Counted from the first letter of the stretch, positions 1 to 8,159 are shown. The stretch: DNA of 10,244 nt from Candidatus Symbiothrix sp. (GCA_031270925.1 JAISWY010000088.1:1-10244), one strand, 5' to 3'. A program made the numbers and translations. Notes: generated from the letters alone by a model not told the origin.

Positions 1-768
1 AATACCAACAGCAGCGCCCGGATTTTAATAAGCGAAACGGTTAATTCGGGAAATAATAGTGTGGAACAATTCTACAAAAAAACGCTACAATATCTGCTTA
101 TCCACTTACGGGATGCGAATCGCACCGGTAGAGCAAGCCTGATGGCGCTTCTCAACGAATTTCCAATGCAGTTTGCATATCAGCCTTATTTGTTCAAACT
201 CGAATATTTTCTTTATTTGTATTACCACAAAGCCATCCCTGCGAATACCCGCTTTGCCGATTTTCATATTCCCGAAGACCTCGCATCCCTGCAAAGGGAA
301 TGTGTTTATTACTATAATTCGATACCGGAAGTCAACGCCGTTATTGATAGCAATTTAATGGAACGGACAGTCTTCCGAATCAAGCATTTTCACTCAATCA
401 GCTATCTTTCCGGTGAGGATATAAAGCTATTGCAAAACGACCTAATCAACTTGCTCGACCTGTATGAAGAAATCCTTCAAACGGGAAAAAACAAAATGGG
501 CTGCAATTGGAATATATGGTATTCGTCCCTCAGCGTTACTTCCACGAATATGCTCCTCGAGTACAACCAAAATTCGTTGTTGTCGTTATGGGTTTTTGTT
601 ACGGAACCTGTCTTCTTGCAAAATAATTGTAATCTCAATCATCTGTTTTCCCATCATTATTCTACTTTGCTTCGCTTTTCTGCTTTATTAACTCATTCCA
701 ATGAGATTATATGTCATAATGTGTCGCGAACAATGAGAGAACAAATTGATCAATTAACTGAATTTTAA
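1..768 (+). CDS. Unrecognised protein, probably cut at its 5' end
   Basis: I do not recognise this protein with confidence. The frame is open from base 1 to the TAA at 766-768; the first in-frame start is a GTG at 61 (235 residues from there), but the 20 codons before it also read as normal coding sequence, so the gene more likely begins left of the window. No signal peptide, clear membrane segment or catalytic motif is visible. The protein is rich in Leu, Tyr, Asn and His and looks mainly helical, suggesting a soluble cytoplasmic protein. The N-terminal half (FY..L start after the GTG, a Tyr-rich stretch around residues 42-55, then YYNSIPEVNAVIDSN) faintly recalls the layout of RteC-type regulators of Bacteroides conjugative elements, but the C-terminal half does not fit that family, so I do not name it so. 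The final 170 bp are AT-richer than the rest. It is followed by the surface-protein gene on the same strand after 161 bp. Confidence 0.7.
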   Translation, partial: NTNSSARILISETVNSGNNSVEQFYKKTLQYLLIHLRDANRTGRASLMALLNEFPMQFAYQPYLFKLEYFLYLYYHKAIPANTRFADFHIPEDLASLQRECVYYYNSIPEVNAVIDSNLMERTVFRIKHFHSISYLSGEDIKLLQNDLINLLDLYEEILQTGKNKMGCNWNIWYSSLSVTSTNMLLEYNQNSLLSLWVFVTEPVFLQNNCNLNHLFSHHYSTLLRFSALLTHSNEIICHNVSRTMREQIDQLTEF

Positions 769-929
769 CTTATTAAAAGCTAAAATTAATTAATCGTCTC
801 ACTTTATGATACTTTCTTGTTTTTCGTGTTGCAAACAATGATAAATTAATATTGAATATATCATTTTTTGAATAGGAGCAGTTGTAATTTTGTATCCTGA
901 AAGCACAAAGAACAATTAAAGTAATAATT
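769..929. other. AT-rich intergenic spacer before the surface-protein gene
   Basis: This spacer holds no convincing gene. Directly at the stop codon of the upstream gene lies a short AT-only inverted repeat (TTTTAA, 4-base loop, TTAAAA; 763-778) without a T-run, too weak to call a terminator. The right end holds the candidate promoter described separately. No Shine-Dalgarno sequence precedes the ATG at 930, which is usual in Bacteroidetes, where A-rich leaders are common. Confidence 0.6.
885..892 (+). promoter_or_regulatory. Candidate Bacteroidetes -7 promoter element
   Basis: TAATTTTG matches the Bacteroidetes primary sigma factor -7 consensus TAnnTTTG exactly. A TTTG that could serve as a -33 element lies at 867-870, but its spacing (14 bases) is shorter than the usual 19-21, so the -33 part is poor. 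Transcription would start near 896-898 and leave a leader of about 30 bases before the ATG at 930. Confidence 0.45.
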
Positions 930-3900
930 ATGCAGAAAGTTTGTTTTAAGATCATGATGGCAGCTGTAATATTGTTGTCAAGTGTTCAAAGTAACGCACA
1001 AGTTAGAATCGGCGCCGCAGAAGATCCCCATCCGGGCGCTATTCTTGATTTATCCAAAGGGAATACCGATCTCGGTTTATTATTACCCAATGTGGCGCTG
1101 ACGGATGTGGAAGTGTTTCAACTATCCCTAACAGGTTCGGACCAAGCCAAAGGAATGCTGGTTTACAACACAAGTACAACCACCAAAGGCGCGAATGGCA
1201 TTACCGGCGAATTTATATGGGACGGACTCAAATGGCGCTCCATTACAAGCGTAAGCCGGATGACACTAACGACCACAGACAATTGGGGTATGTCGGACAA
1301 ACCTGTTCCGGCTGAAGGCAACCAATCAATTGAGGCAACTATTTCGGACGAAAATTGCTCCATGTCGGGTGAATATCAATTCATTGTTTTGTCGGGGCCT
1401 GCTTCCGTTACTCCGGCAACTTCCATCACTCCTGAATTTAACATCCAATTCAATGTAAACCCTTACGGAAACCCCGTTTCGGCAGTGGTGCAGGTTATCA
1501 GTCCCTGTTATCAAACGGCCACATTCGTTTTCCATCAGCAAGGAGCCACTTGCAGCGCTTCTTATAATGTGAAAAGCGTACAGACTTACAATGATCCGAG
1601 CACGATTTGTTCGGGCGGAGCCGTTTACGCTTATGTGGCCGAGGTTACAAACGACGCGAACTATAATCTTACGGAAGACGAAATGTCGGCTCTTGCCTAT
1701 TATTGGATGCTCGGCCACACGCTTGTTGCAACAGGACGGGGTGTATCGCTTACACAAGCCGGAATTTATACGGTCTATGCAGGGATGCAAGGTTGCGGAA
1801 CGATCGCTACGGTTACGCCTACAAGCTCGCCGTCCACGGCGCCGGGAAACTACACTCTGTTAATGGAAAATAACGGAATTATTTGTGGCACGAGACCCGT
1901 GAAATTGCAAGTATTGGGCGTGGAAGACAGTAACTCGGTTAAATGGTTCAAAAACGGCTTGTTACAACCAACATACAACGGTCAAAAAACCATTGAATTA
2001 GATAACGAAAGCGATGTCGGCAACTGGTCGGCCTGCGTGACCGACGCTGGAGGATGCTGGTCGAAACCGACACAATCCGTTTCTGTAAGTTACTCCAATT
2101 CAACTTCGCCAATAACACCTCCTACAGTATTGGCCAATGGCCTTCCCATCGAAGATATTACCGAAGTTTGCGCCAATTCGACGGTGCGTCTGGAAATTCA
2201 GAATCCCGAACAATACGGGGAGACCCGCCATTTCTACTGGTATTTGAACGACAAACTTTGGGGCGAAAGCAGCGGCGAAGCCATTTACATCGTGCCGACC
2301 GATTTGACAAGTTGTGTCTTGTCAGTCAGGATGACGACCACAATGGACGCTTGCCCCGTTACGGTAGCATCCGGCGAATTAACCGTGAACTATAGCGCCG
2401 AACCACAGCAACCGATGGTGGCGTGGAAAGGCGACGTGGTGTCCACAGCCAATATCTGCCGCGACACACCAGCCATGTTGAGTTGTACGCAAACCGGAAC
2501 AAAATACCAATGGTTTAAAGATGGTTTGTCCACTCCTTACTATGAAGCCGCCTTGCCGCAATTCATGGCTTCGCAACCAGGTACTTATACGGTGCGTTAC
2601 GAAAATGCCTCCGGCTGTTGGAGCCGCATCTCCGACCCGATTCAGGTGGTTCAATCCTCTTCGCCTTTCCTGCAATGGCAAATTAAGCCGGCGTCAATAG
2701 AATACTTCGGCACGGAAACCACTTATTCGATTTCGGCCGCTCCCGCTCCCGACCAATATACATGGACATTGCTAAAAAATGGCGATATCTACGATCCGGC
2801 CGATGTAAACAATCCTTCTAAAAAAGCTTTCCGTATTTTGCCTTACGGCGACGGCAGTTCGGCAATGGTATCGTTTCCGGCGAAAAGCTCTATTCCGAGT
2901 GGAGATCTAACAAATGACCTTTTGACCGACCTCTCGTTGGAAGTTCGCGGAAGCAACAGTTGCGGCGAAGGATTTGTTTCGGGACCTTTCTATTTGATGA
3001 GCGGTTGTCAGGCCATCGGCTCCGTAGAATTGCAAGGTTCGAGCAATAAATTGCAATTGGGACAATCAATTCAATACAACGCCACGATTTCCTCCGGCAC
3101 AGCTCCTTACTATTATCAAGGATGGGTATATGTAGAAAATGCTCAATCATCGATAATTCCCGGATGGACGGGCGCTAACGGCCATTATAACGCGAACGGG
3201 CTTGAATTTTGGGTATTCGATAGCGACCGTGTCGAATTACCGAACGGTGTCGGCGTCGGATACTACAAGAAAATGCTTTTCTTGCCGTGGGGTACCACCA
3301 ATCAAATTACCATACAAACATTTGCTGTGGGTAAGCACTATATCTTGTGCGAAGCGGCCAATGATATGGATGGATTGGGAGATTTAAGCTCCAGTACGCA
3401 GCGTTTTGAGACGTTCGATGTGAATACCGGCACTTATATCAACACCAGCCCTTCGGGTTCCACGTGTACAGGTTGGGATAACCCCAAAAAATCCGCATTG
3501 AAACTATTGGAGGTAACAGCAAATACCTCATCAGCCAGTCCTACCTTGCCGGACGCATTGAACTACACCGTTTTCATGGGAGGTAAAACTTGTTTCGATG
3601 TACATAAAACCGGCGATACGGAATCGCAGGCATGGGGAAATAATCGCTTGCCGTTGAATGTTCGTCCGGATGACTTCTCTACTTCTACGATGGTAGGCGG
3701 ATATTATGTAGTAAACTATTCGTTCAAAGGCGGATATAAATCAATTACGACCGCCAACTCTTCCGGCTCGGTTATGACTACCGATAAAACGGCATGGAAT
3801 AATATTCCTACGACAATCAATTATTTGGTTTCCGACCCGAACGGCATTGTGGCAGATGTTACCGGCAATGGAACGGAAACGGCTGTGTTGCGGTTCAAAC

Positions 3901-4589
3901 CGAATGTAGTTTCCCTTGGAACAGGCAAAACCCGTAACTCGGCCTTGAAAGTAACATTGTATGCAATTTATCAGTATAACAGTAGTTCTTATAAAGATTC
4001 GGTTATAATCAGCATTCAGGACGCGGCTTGCGGTTGTCCCGCTAAAATTACCACCAATACGTGGCGAATTGATATGTGCCATGCAGCAGGAGCTAATTAT
4101 ACCCAAGATCCTTACGGAGAAAGCGATGCAGTATTCGGCGCTTATTACAAATGGGGAAACGGAACGCCGGCCGCTACTTACGCAGAACGTGAGTTAAACC
4201 ACGTTCGCTCTATTTCCGGTACAACTTGGAATATGGAAACCAACAATCCTTGTCCTGAAGGTTGGGTAGTAGCTTCATGGACGGAATTGGCGGCGATAGC
4301 CACCCCCGATCTGAACTTGCATACTTCGCTTTCGAATGATCGACAAACTCGCGGTTACATTCCTATTCGCGGTGGAGGTTACCGTGGCATTGGTTCAGCG
4401 GATAGCTATGTAGGAAGTATTCACGAATCAAACAACTGCCACACATGGAGCGCCAACGCCGTCGACAATGGGGAGGCGAGAAACAAGTATTTTTACAGAT
4501 CCGGCGGCAGCGCCGGTGGAAGTTACACCAAGAATTACGGCGAACACGTTCGTTGCGTGCAGGAAGGCGGAACCTATACGGTTTACTAA
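930..4589 (+). CDS. Large exported modular protein with Ig-like modules and C-terminal FISUMP-like domain
   Basis: This 1219-residue protein starts with a Sec signal peptide (Lys3 and Lys7, hydrophobic core about 9-18, likely cut near SNAQ at 21-24); no lipobox cysteine is seen. Residues 25-105 carry the head motif common in Bacteroidetes fibre- or adhesin-like proteins: VRIG, GAILDLS, GLLLPNVAL, GMLVYNT and WDGLKW. Residues about 130-690 form divergent Ig- or PKD-like modules, recognisable by W...(N/D)GL and a G.YTV or GCW ending (WFKNGL 339-344, WFKDGL 528-533, GTYTVRYENASGCW 551-564). Residues 690-1030 are further beta-rich, poorly defined modules. Residues 1041-1219 resemble the Fibrobacter succinogenes major paralogous (FISUMP) domain: GAYYKWG (1070-1076), CPEGW (1108-1112), VRCV (1207-1210). 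No type IX secretion C-terminal domain or anchor is visible, so final localisation is open. Surface adhesion or fibre formation is an inference. The gene stands alone between its own promoter candidate and a strong terminator. Confidence 0.88.
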   Translation: MQKVCFKIMMAAVILLSSVQSNAQVRIGAAEDPHPGAILDLSKGNTDLGLLLPNVALTDVEVFQLSLTGSDQAKGMLVYNTSTTTKGANGITGEFIWDGLKWRSITSVSRMTLTTTDNWGMSDKPVPAEGNQSIEATISDENCSMSGEYQFIVLSGPASVTPATSITPEFNIQFNVNPYGNPVSAVVQVISPCYQTATFVFHQQGATCSASYNVKSVQTYNDPSTICSGGAVYAYVAEVTNDANYNLTEDEMSALAYYWMLGHTLVATGRGVSLTQAGIYTVYAGMQGCGTIATVTPTSSPSTAPGNYTLLMENNGIICGTRPVKLQVLGVEDSNSVKWFKNGLLQPTYNGQKTIELDNESDVGNWSACVTDAGGCWSKPTQSVSVSYSNSTSPITPPTVLANGLPIEDITEVCANSTVRLEIQNPEQYGETRHFYWYLNDKLWGESSGEAIYIVPTDLTSCVLSVRMTTTMDACPVTVASGELTVNYSAEPQQPMVAWKGDVVSTANICRDTPAMLSCTQTGTKYQWFKDGLSTPYYEAALPQFMASQPGTYTVRYENASGCWSRISDPIQVVQSSSPFLQWQIKPASIEYFGTETTYSISAAPAPDQYTWTLLKNGDIYDPADVNNPSKKAFRILPYGDGSSAMVSFPAKSSIPSGDLTNDLLTDLSLEVRGSNSCGEGFVSGPFYLMSGCQAIGSVELQGSSNKLQLGQSIQYNATISSGTAPYYYQGWVYVENAQSSIIPGWTGANGHYNANGLEFWVFDSDRVELPNGVGVGYYKKMLFLPWGTTNQITIQTFAVGKHYILCEAANDMDGLGDLSSSTQRFETFDVNTGTYINTSPSGSTCTGWDNPKKSALKLLEVTANTSSASPTLPDALNYTVFMGGKTCFDVHKTGDTESQAWGNNRLPLNVRPDDFSTSTMVGGYYVVNYSFKGGYKSITTANSSGSVMTTDKTAWNNIPTTINYLVSDPNGIVADVTGNGTETAVLRFKPNVVSLGTGKTRNSALKVTLYAIYQYNSSSYKDSVIISIQDAACGCPAKITTNTWRIDMCHAAGANYTQDPYGESDAVFGAYYKWGNGTPAATYAERELNHVRSISGTTWNMETNNPCPEGWVVASWTELAAIATPDLNLHTSLSNDRQTRGYIPIRGGGYRGIGSADSYVGSIHESNNCHTWSANAVDNGEARNKYFYRSGGSAGGSYTKNYGEHVRCVQEGGTYTVY

Positions 4590-4632
4590 TAGTGTGAAAG
4601 TTTAACAATTTTAATATACTTTCTTCATCAAG

Positions 4633-4666
4633 AAAACACTGTGCTTGTGAAAGCATGGTGTTTTTT
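4633..4666 (+). terminator. Intrinsic terminator of the surface-protein gene
   Basis: A 14-bp stem (4633-4646 with 4651-4664) contains only two G-T wobble pairs and no mismatch. It is closed by the GNRA-type loop GTGA (4647-4650), and its 3' arm runs into a run of six T (4661-4666). It lies 44 bp after the stop codon at 4587-4589 and should end that transcript before uvrC. The reverse orientation has only a four-T run, so it should act mainly on the + strand. Confidence 0.9.
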
Positions 4667-4688
4667 ACTTAAAATTCAAAAAAAATCA

Positions 4689-4696
4689 TACTTTTG
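4689..4696 (+). promoter_or_regulatory. Candidate -7 promoter element for uvrC-dtd
   Basis: TACTTTTG fits the Bacteroidetes -7 consensus TAnnTTTG. At the expected -33 distance there is only a weak match (TTTA/TTTT), formed by the T-run of the preceding terminator. Transcription from about 4700-4702 would leave a leader of only some 15 bases before the ATG at 4717. Confidence 0.5.
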
Positions 4697-4716
4697 TATG
4701 CTGAAATCAATAACAG

Positions 4717-6522
4717 ATGGGGCAAGAAAATACATCAATCGATTTGTCGGCTGTTTTAGCCGCGATTCCCGAAAGTCCGGGTGTGTATATGCACTTGGAT
4801 GAGAACGATACAATTATTTATGTGGGCAAGGCCAAAAACCTGAAACGGCGCGTTACTTCGTATTTTGCCCGGATACACGATAATCCGAGAACACACATTA
4901 TGGTGCGGAAAATTAGGAATATCCGTTATCTGGTCGTCGAATCGGAAGAAGACGCTTTCCTGTTGGAAAACAACTTGATAAAACAGCATCAGCCGCGTTA
5001 TAATGTCTTGCTCAAAGATGACAAAACCTATCCATGGATTGTGGTTACGGCCGAAGCCTTTCCCCGCATTTTCCTGACAAGACGAAAATCGGACGATAAA
5101 TCGCACTATTACGGACCTTACACCGCGGTAAACGAAATCAAGCGCTTATTGCAGATGCTCACTTCGGAATATCCGATTCGCACTTGTAAATACGCATTGA
5201 ACCAAGAAAATATCGAAAAACAACGGTTCCGCCTTTGCCTGCAATACCATATCAAAAGATGCGCAGGGCCTTGTAAAGGACTTCAATCGGAGGACGATTA
5301 CAATAAAAATGTGCGCATCATTGAAGAAATTCTGAAAGGTAACAGTAAGGAAATGAGCCAATTGGTTTACCGGGAAATGATGGATGCCGCAACGGAACTA
5401 AAATTCGAGGAAGCGAACATTCTCAAAAAGCGTTACCAATTTTTGGAAAATTATTCCGCCAAATCCATCATCGTAAACCCAAGCGAAAACAGGAATATCG
5501 ACGTCTTTTCGTTCGACGAAACCGAGCAATCGGCCTATGTTAATTATTTGCACATCACGAAAGGCGCTATTACACAAGGATATACGATTGAATATAGAAA
5601 ACGCTTGGACGAATCGAAAGAAAGCATTTTGGCGATGGGGATTGCGGAAATGCGCGCGCGATTCGGAAACAATGCCGGCGAAATTATCGTCCCGTTTTTG
5701 CCCGATTTGGTATGGCGCAATACTGAATTTATTATTCCGAAACGGGGAGAAAAGAAAAAACTGCTGGAATTATCGGAGAAAAACGTGCAGCAATACAAGC
5801 TCGACCAACTGAAGCAGGCCGAACAATTGAATCCCGAACAACGCACCACCCGCATTTTAAAAACCATGCAGAACGACCTGCATTTGAAGGATTTACCGAT
5901 GCACATCGAATGTTTCGACAACTCGAATATTCAGGGAACCAACCCCGTATCGTCGTGCGTGGTGTTCAAAAAGGCCAAGCCGTCGAAAAACGATTACCGG
6001 CATTTCAATATTAAAACGGTGGTTGGCCCCGACGATTTCGCTTCGATGTATGAAACCGTTACGCGCCGGTATAAACGCTTGTTGAGAGAAGAGCGATCGT
6101 TGCCGCAACTCATTGTGATAGATGGTGGTAAGGGGCAATTGCACGCTGCAACCGATGCATTGAAAGATTTGGGAGTGTACGGGCAAATCGCCATCATCGG
6201 CATCGCCAAACGTTTGGAAGAAATCTATTTTCCGGATGATCCGATTCCTTTGTATTTGGATAAAAATTCCGAAAGTTTGAAACTCATTCAGCAGTTGCGC
6301 GATGAGGCGCATCGTTTCGGCATCACGTTTCATCGGCAAAAAAGGAGCAAGCAACAGACTGAATCGGAATTGGATAAGATTAAAGGCATCGGGCGGGTTA
6401 TCAAAGAAAAATTATTGAACAAATACAAAAGCGTGAAGCGAATCAAGGAAGCGCCGGAATCCGAAATTGTGGAATTAATCGGAAAAAGCAAGGCCGAAAT
6501 TCTTTTTACGGCTTGGAAATGA
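4717..6522 (+). CDS. uvrC: UvrABC system protein C (excinuclease subunit)
   Basis: UvrC makes both incisions flanking a lesion in nucleotide excision repair, acting in the cytoplasm after UvrA and UvrB have loaded at the damage. The 601 residues match the family length. The N-terminal GIY-YIG nuclease (about 14-95) shows GVY 22-24, YVG 35-37, Arg45 and Glu84. Four cysteines (157, 174, 182, 186) have the arrangement proposed to bind an iron-sulfur cluster. The UVR/UvrB-contact motif lies at about 213-248. The C-terminal RNase H-like nuclease carries Asp401 (in FDNSN), Asp469 (in IDGGKGQ) and His532 (in EAHRFG), and a helix-hairpin-helix DNA-binding region occupies 551-601. The start fits the family, where PGVY comes about 20 residues in. 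dtd follows after 7 bp, so the two are probably co-transcribed. All catalytic residues expected are present. Confidence 0.98.
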   Translation: MGQENTSIDLSAVLAAIPESPGVYMHLDENDTIIYVGKAKNLKRRVTSYFARIHDNPRTHIMVRKIRNIRYLVVESEEDAFLLENNLIKQHQPRYNVLLKDDKTYPWIVVTAEAFPRIFLTRRKSDDKSHYYGPYTAVNEIKRLLQMLTSEYPIRTCKYALNQENIEKQRFRLCLQYHIKRCAGPCKGLQSEDDYNKNVRIIEEILKGNSKEMSQLVYREMMDAATELKFEEANILKKRYQFLENYSAKSIIVNPSENRNIDVFSFDETEQSAYVNYLHITKGAITQGYTIEYRKRLDESKESILAMGIAEMRARFGNNAGEIIVPFLPDLVWRNTEFIIPKRGEKKKLLELSEKNVQQYKLDQLKQAEQLNPEQRTTRILKTMQNDLHLKDLPMHIECFDNSNIQGTNPVSSCVVFKKAKPSKNDYRHFNIKTVVGPDDFASMYETVTRRYKRLLREERSLPQLIVIDGGKGQLHAATDALKDLGVYGQIAIIGIAKRLEEIYFPDDPIPLYLDKNSESLKLIQQLRDEAHRFGITFHRQKRSKQQTESELDKIKGIGRVIKEKLLNKYKSVKRIKEAPESEIVELIGKSKAEILFTAWK

Positions 6523-6529
6523 TAATAAT

Positions 6530-6982
6530 ATGCGCATTCTAATTCAACGAGTTTCAAAAGCCTCCGTAAGCATCGACGGAAAAATCAAATCCGCCATCGG
6601 TCAAGGCCTGTTAGTGTTATTGGGAATCGAAGATTCCGATAATCAACCGGATATTGATTTTCTAATCAAAAAAACAGTTCATTTACGAATTTTCAACGAT
6701 GAAGCGGGCATAATGAACCGTTCCATTTTAGATACGGGCGGCGAAATCTTGTGCGTAAGCCAGTTTACCTTGCACGCTTCAACGAAAAAAGGCAATCGCC
6801 CATCGTATATCCGGGCAGCCAAACCGGAAATTGCGATGCCGTTGTACGAACAATTTTGTCAATCCTTGAGCCTTGCCCTACATAAGCCCATTCAAACCGG
6901 AACGTTCGGCGCCGATATGCAAGTAGAATTAGTGAACGACGGGCCGGTTACCATTTGGATCGATTCGAAAGAAAAAGAATAA
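6530..6982 (+). CDS. dtd: D-aminoacyl-tRNA deacylase
   Basis: This enzyme hydrolyses D-amino acids, and wrongly attached glycine, from tRNA and so protects translation in the cytoplasm. The 150-residue length is typical. The two signature motifs are present: SQFTLHA (77-83) and the cross-subunit NDGPVT (136-141, the Gly-Pro motif that gives chiral selectivity). RPSY (90-93) and GTFGADM (124-130) are also family-typical. The N-terminus MRILIQRVSKASV is canonical, fixing the start. It lies 7 bp after uvrC on the same strand and probably depends on the uvrC promoter, as there is no room for its own between them. Its TAA (6980-6982) directly abuts the stop codon of the convergent nspC gene, and no terminator is visible after it. 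Confidence 0.98.
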   Translation: MRILIQRVSKASVSIDGKIKSAIGQGLLVLLGIEDSDNQPDIDFLIKKTVHLRIFNDEAGIMNRSILDTGGEILCVSQFTLHASTKKGNRPSYIRAAKPEIAMPLYEQFCQSLSLALHKPIQTGTFGADMQVELVNDGPVTIWIDSKEKE

Positions 6983-8116
6983 TCAACTCATCCGGTTCTT
7001 ATAATCTTCGTAACCGAATCGACGAAGCGTTTCGAGCGAACCGCCGGTTTTCAAAATACATAAATCGGGATGTGGGATGCCGTTGAACATCGTCGTTTTA
7101 ACCGTTGTATAATGAATCATATCTTCGAAAATGATTTGGTCGCCGGTTTTTAATTCATTATCGAAACTCCAATCGCCGAGAAAATCGCCGCTCAAGCAGG
7201 AATTGCCACCCAAACGGTAAGTCGGTTTGCCTTCAAGCGGTTCTTGGCAGGCGCCACGGACTGTCGGCTTGTAAGGCATTTCCAAGCAATCGGGCGTATG
7301 GCAGGTAAACGAAATATCCAAGATAGCGGTTTTAATGCCTTTATTTTCAACAATATCGACTATGGAAGCAAGCAAAACGCCGGTCTGCCAGACAAAGGCC
7401 GCACCCGGTTCGAGAATAATTTCCAAATTCGGGTATTTTTGCTTGAAATTTTGTAGCAGACGAATCAAATGCTCGACATCATAATCTTTCCGCGTCATCA
7501 GATGGCCGCCACCCATATTCAACCATTTGATTTGCGACAAAAATTCGCCAAATTTTTCTTCGACTTTTTTCAAAGTATTTTCCAATGCGTAAGACGTTGA
7601 TTCACAAAGCGTATGAAAATGCAAACCATCCACACCTTCGGGTAAAACATTGCCCAATTCTTCACGGACAATCCCCAAGCGGGAACCCGGAGCCGCCGGA
7701 TTATACAAATCGGTATCCACTTCGGAATATTCGGGATTGATGCGTAACCCGCACGAAACCGGGTGCGGATTATTCAAGGTTTCCTTGTAAAAACGATGAA
7801 ACTGCGATAAGGAATTGAACGTAATATGCGAACTGCATTTTTTTATTACCGGAAAATCTTTTTCAATATAAGCCGGCGAATAAGTATGCGCCAAACTACC
7901 CATTTCCTCCAAGGCCAATTGCGCTTCATAAGGCGAGCTGGCCGTCGAATAAGCGATGTATTCTTTAATAATCGGAAAAACTTTCCACATCGCAAAGGCT
8001 TTAAAAGCCAGAATAATATTGACTCCGGCGCGTTCTTTGACGGATTTTATCAAACTCAAATTCCGGCGAAGCAGCGTTTCGTCGATAATATAAGTGGGAG
8101 TTGTAAATTGGTTCAT
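6983..8116 (-). CDS. nspC: Carboxynorspermidine/carboxyspermidine decarboxylase
   Basis: NspC is a PLP-dependent enzyme of the alanine-racemase fold that decarboxylates carboxyspermidine or carboxynorspermidine to spermidine or norspermidine, the last step of the alternative polyamine route. The 377 residues fit the family. PLP lysine is Lys39 in LAFKAF; His168 in LHFHTL, the phosphate-binding GGGH (202-205), EPG (236-238) and the active-site segment NSCLSGDFLGDW (305-316, with Cys307 and Asp311) are all present. The C-terminal RFGYEDYK is also typical. The partner dehydrogenase that makes the substrate is not in this window. In related gut Bacteroidetes the route makes spermidine, so spermidine is the more likely product here, by inference. 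The gene lies 89 bp downstream of the channel gene and has its own candidate promoter. No separate Shine-Dalgarno is seen; an AACAGG directly touches the ATG. Confidence 0.96.
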   Translation of the reverse strand: MNQFTTPTYIIDETLLRRNLSLIKSVKERAGVNIILAFKAFAMWKVFPIIKEYIAYSTASSPYEAQLALEEMGSLAHTYSPAYIEKDFPVIKKCSSHITFNSLSQFHRFYKETLNNPHPVSCGLRINPEYSEVDTDLYNPAAPGSRLGIVREELGNVLPEGVDGLHFHTLCESTSYALENTLKKVEEKFGEFLSQIKWLNMGGGHLMTRKDYDVEHLIRLLQNFKQKYPNLEIILEPGAAFVWQTGVLLASIVDIVENKGIKTAILDISFTCHTPDCLEMPYKPTVRGACQEPLEGKPTYRLGGNSCLSGDFLGDWSFDNELKTGDQIIFEDMIHYTTVKTTMFNGIPHPDLCILKTGGSLETLRRFGYEDYKNRMS

Positions 8117-8131
8117 CCTGTTACATCCTGT
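8114..8131 (-). repeat. Direct repeat of ACAGGATG at the nspC start, with a start-stop pair
   Basis: Read on the - strand, ACAGGATG occurs twice, ten bases apart (8131-8124 and 8121-8114). The second copy holds the nspC ATG. The first ATG is followed at once by TAA, giving a one-codon start-stop element just upstream of the real start. The continuing protein supports 8116 as the start, because MNQF..PTYIIDE is the normal family N-terminus. A regulatory role is possible but not shown. Confidence 0.5.
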
Positions 8132-8159
8132 ATTTTATTTGTTAAAAACCGCTCACAAA

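Noticed and set aside
763..778. Inverted repeat TTTTAA-4-TTAAAA at the end of the first gene as a terminator
   Set aside because: The stem is only A-T pairs and no T-run follows; such repeats are expected by chance in AT-rich spacers.
773..955. 60-residue reading frame on the - strand in the spacer before the surface-protein gene
   Set aside because: It overlaps the start of the surface-protein gene, has low-complexity AT-rich composition and no recognisable motif; likely chance.
1326..1790. 154-residue reading frame on the - strand inside the surface-protein gene
   Set aside because: No family resemblance, no promoter, and the + strand protein is continuous across it.
5893..6354. 153-residue reading frame on the - strand inside uvrC
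   Set aside because: It is antisense to the RNase H-like domain of uvrC and resembles no family.
7006..7027. Inverted repeat CTTCGT...ACGAAG near the 3' end of nspC as a terminator of dtd
   Set aside because: It lies in nspC coding sequence (RRFGYEDY region), has a 10-base loop and no T-run on either strand.
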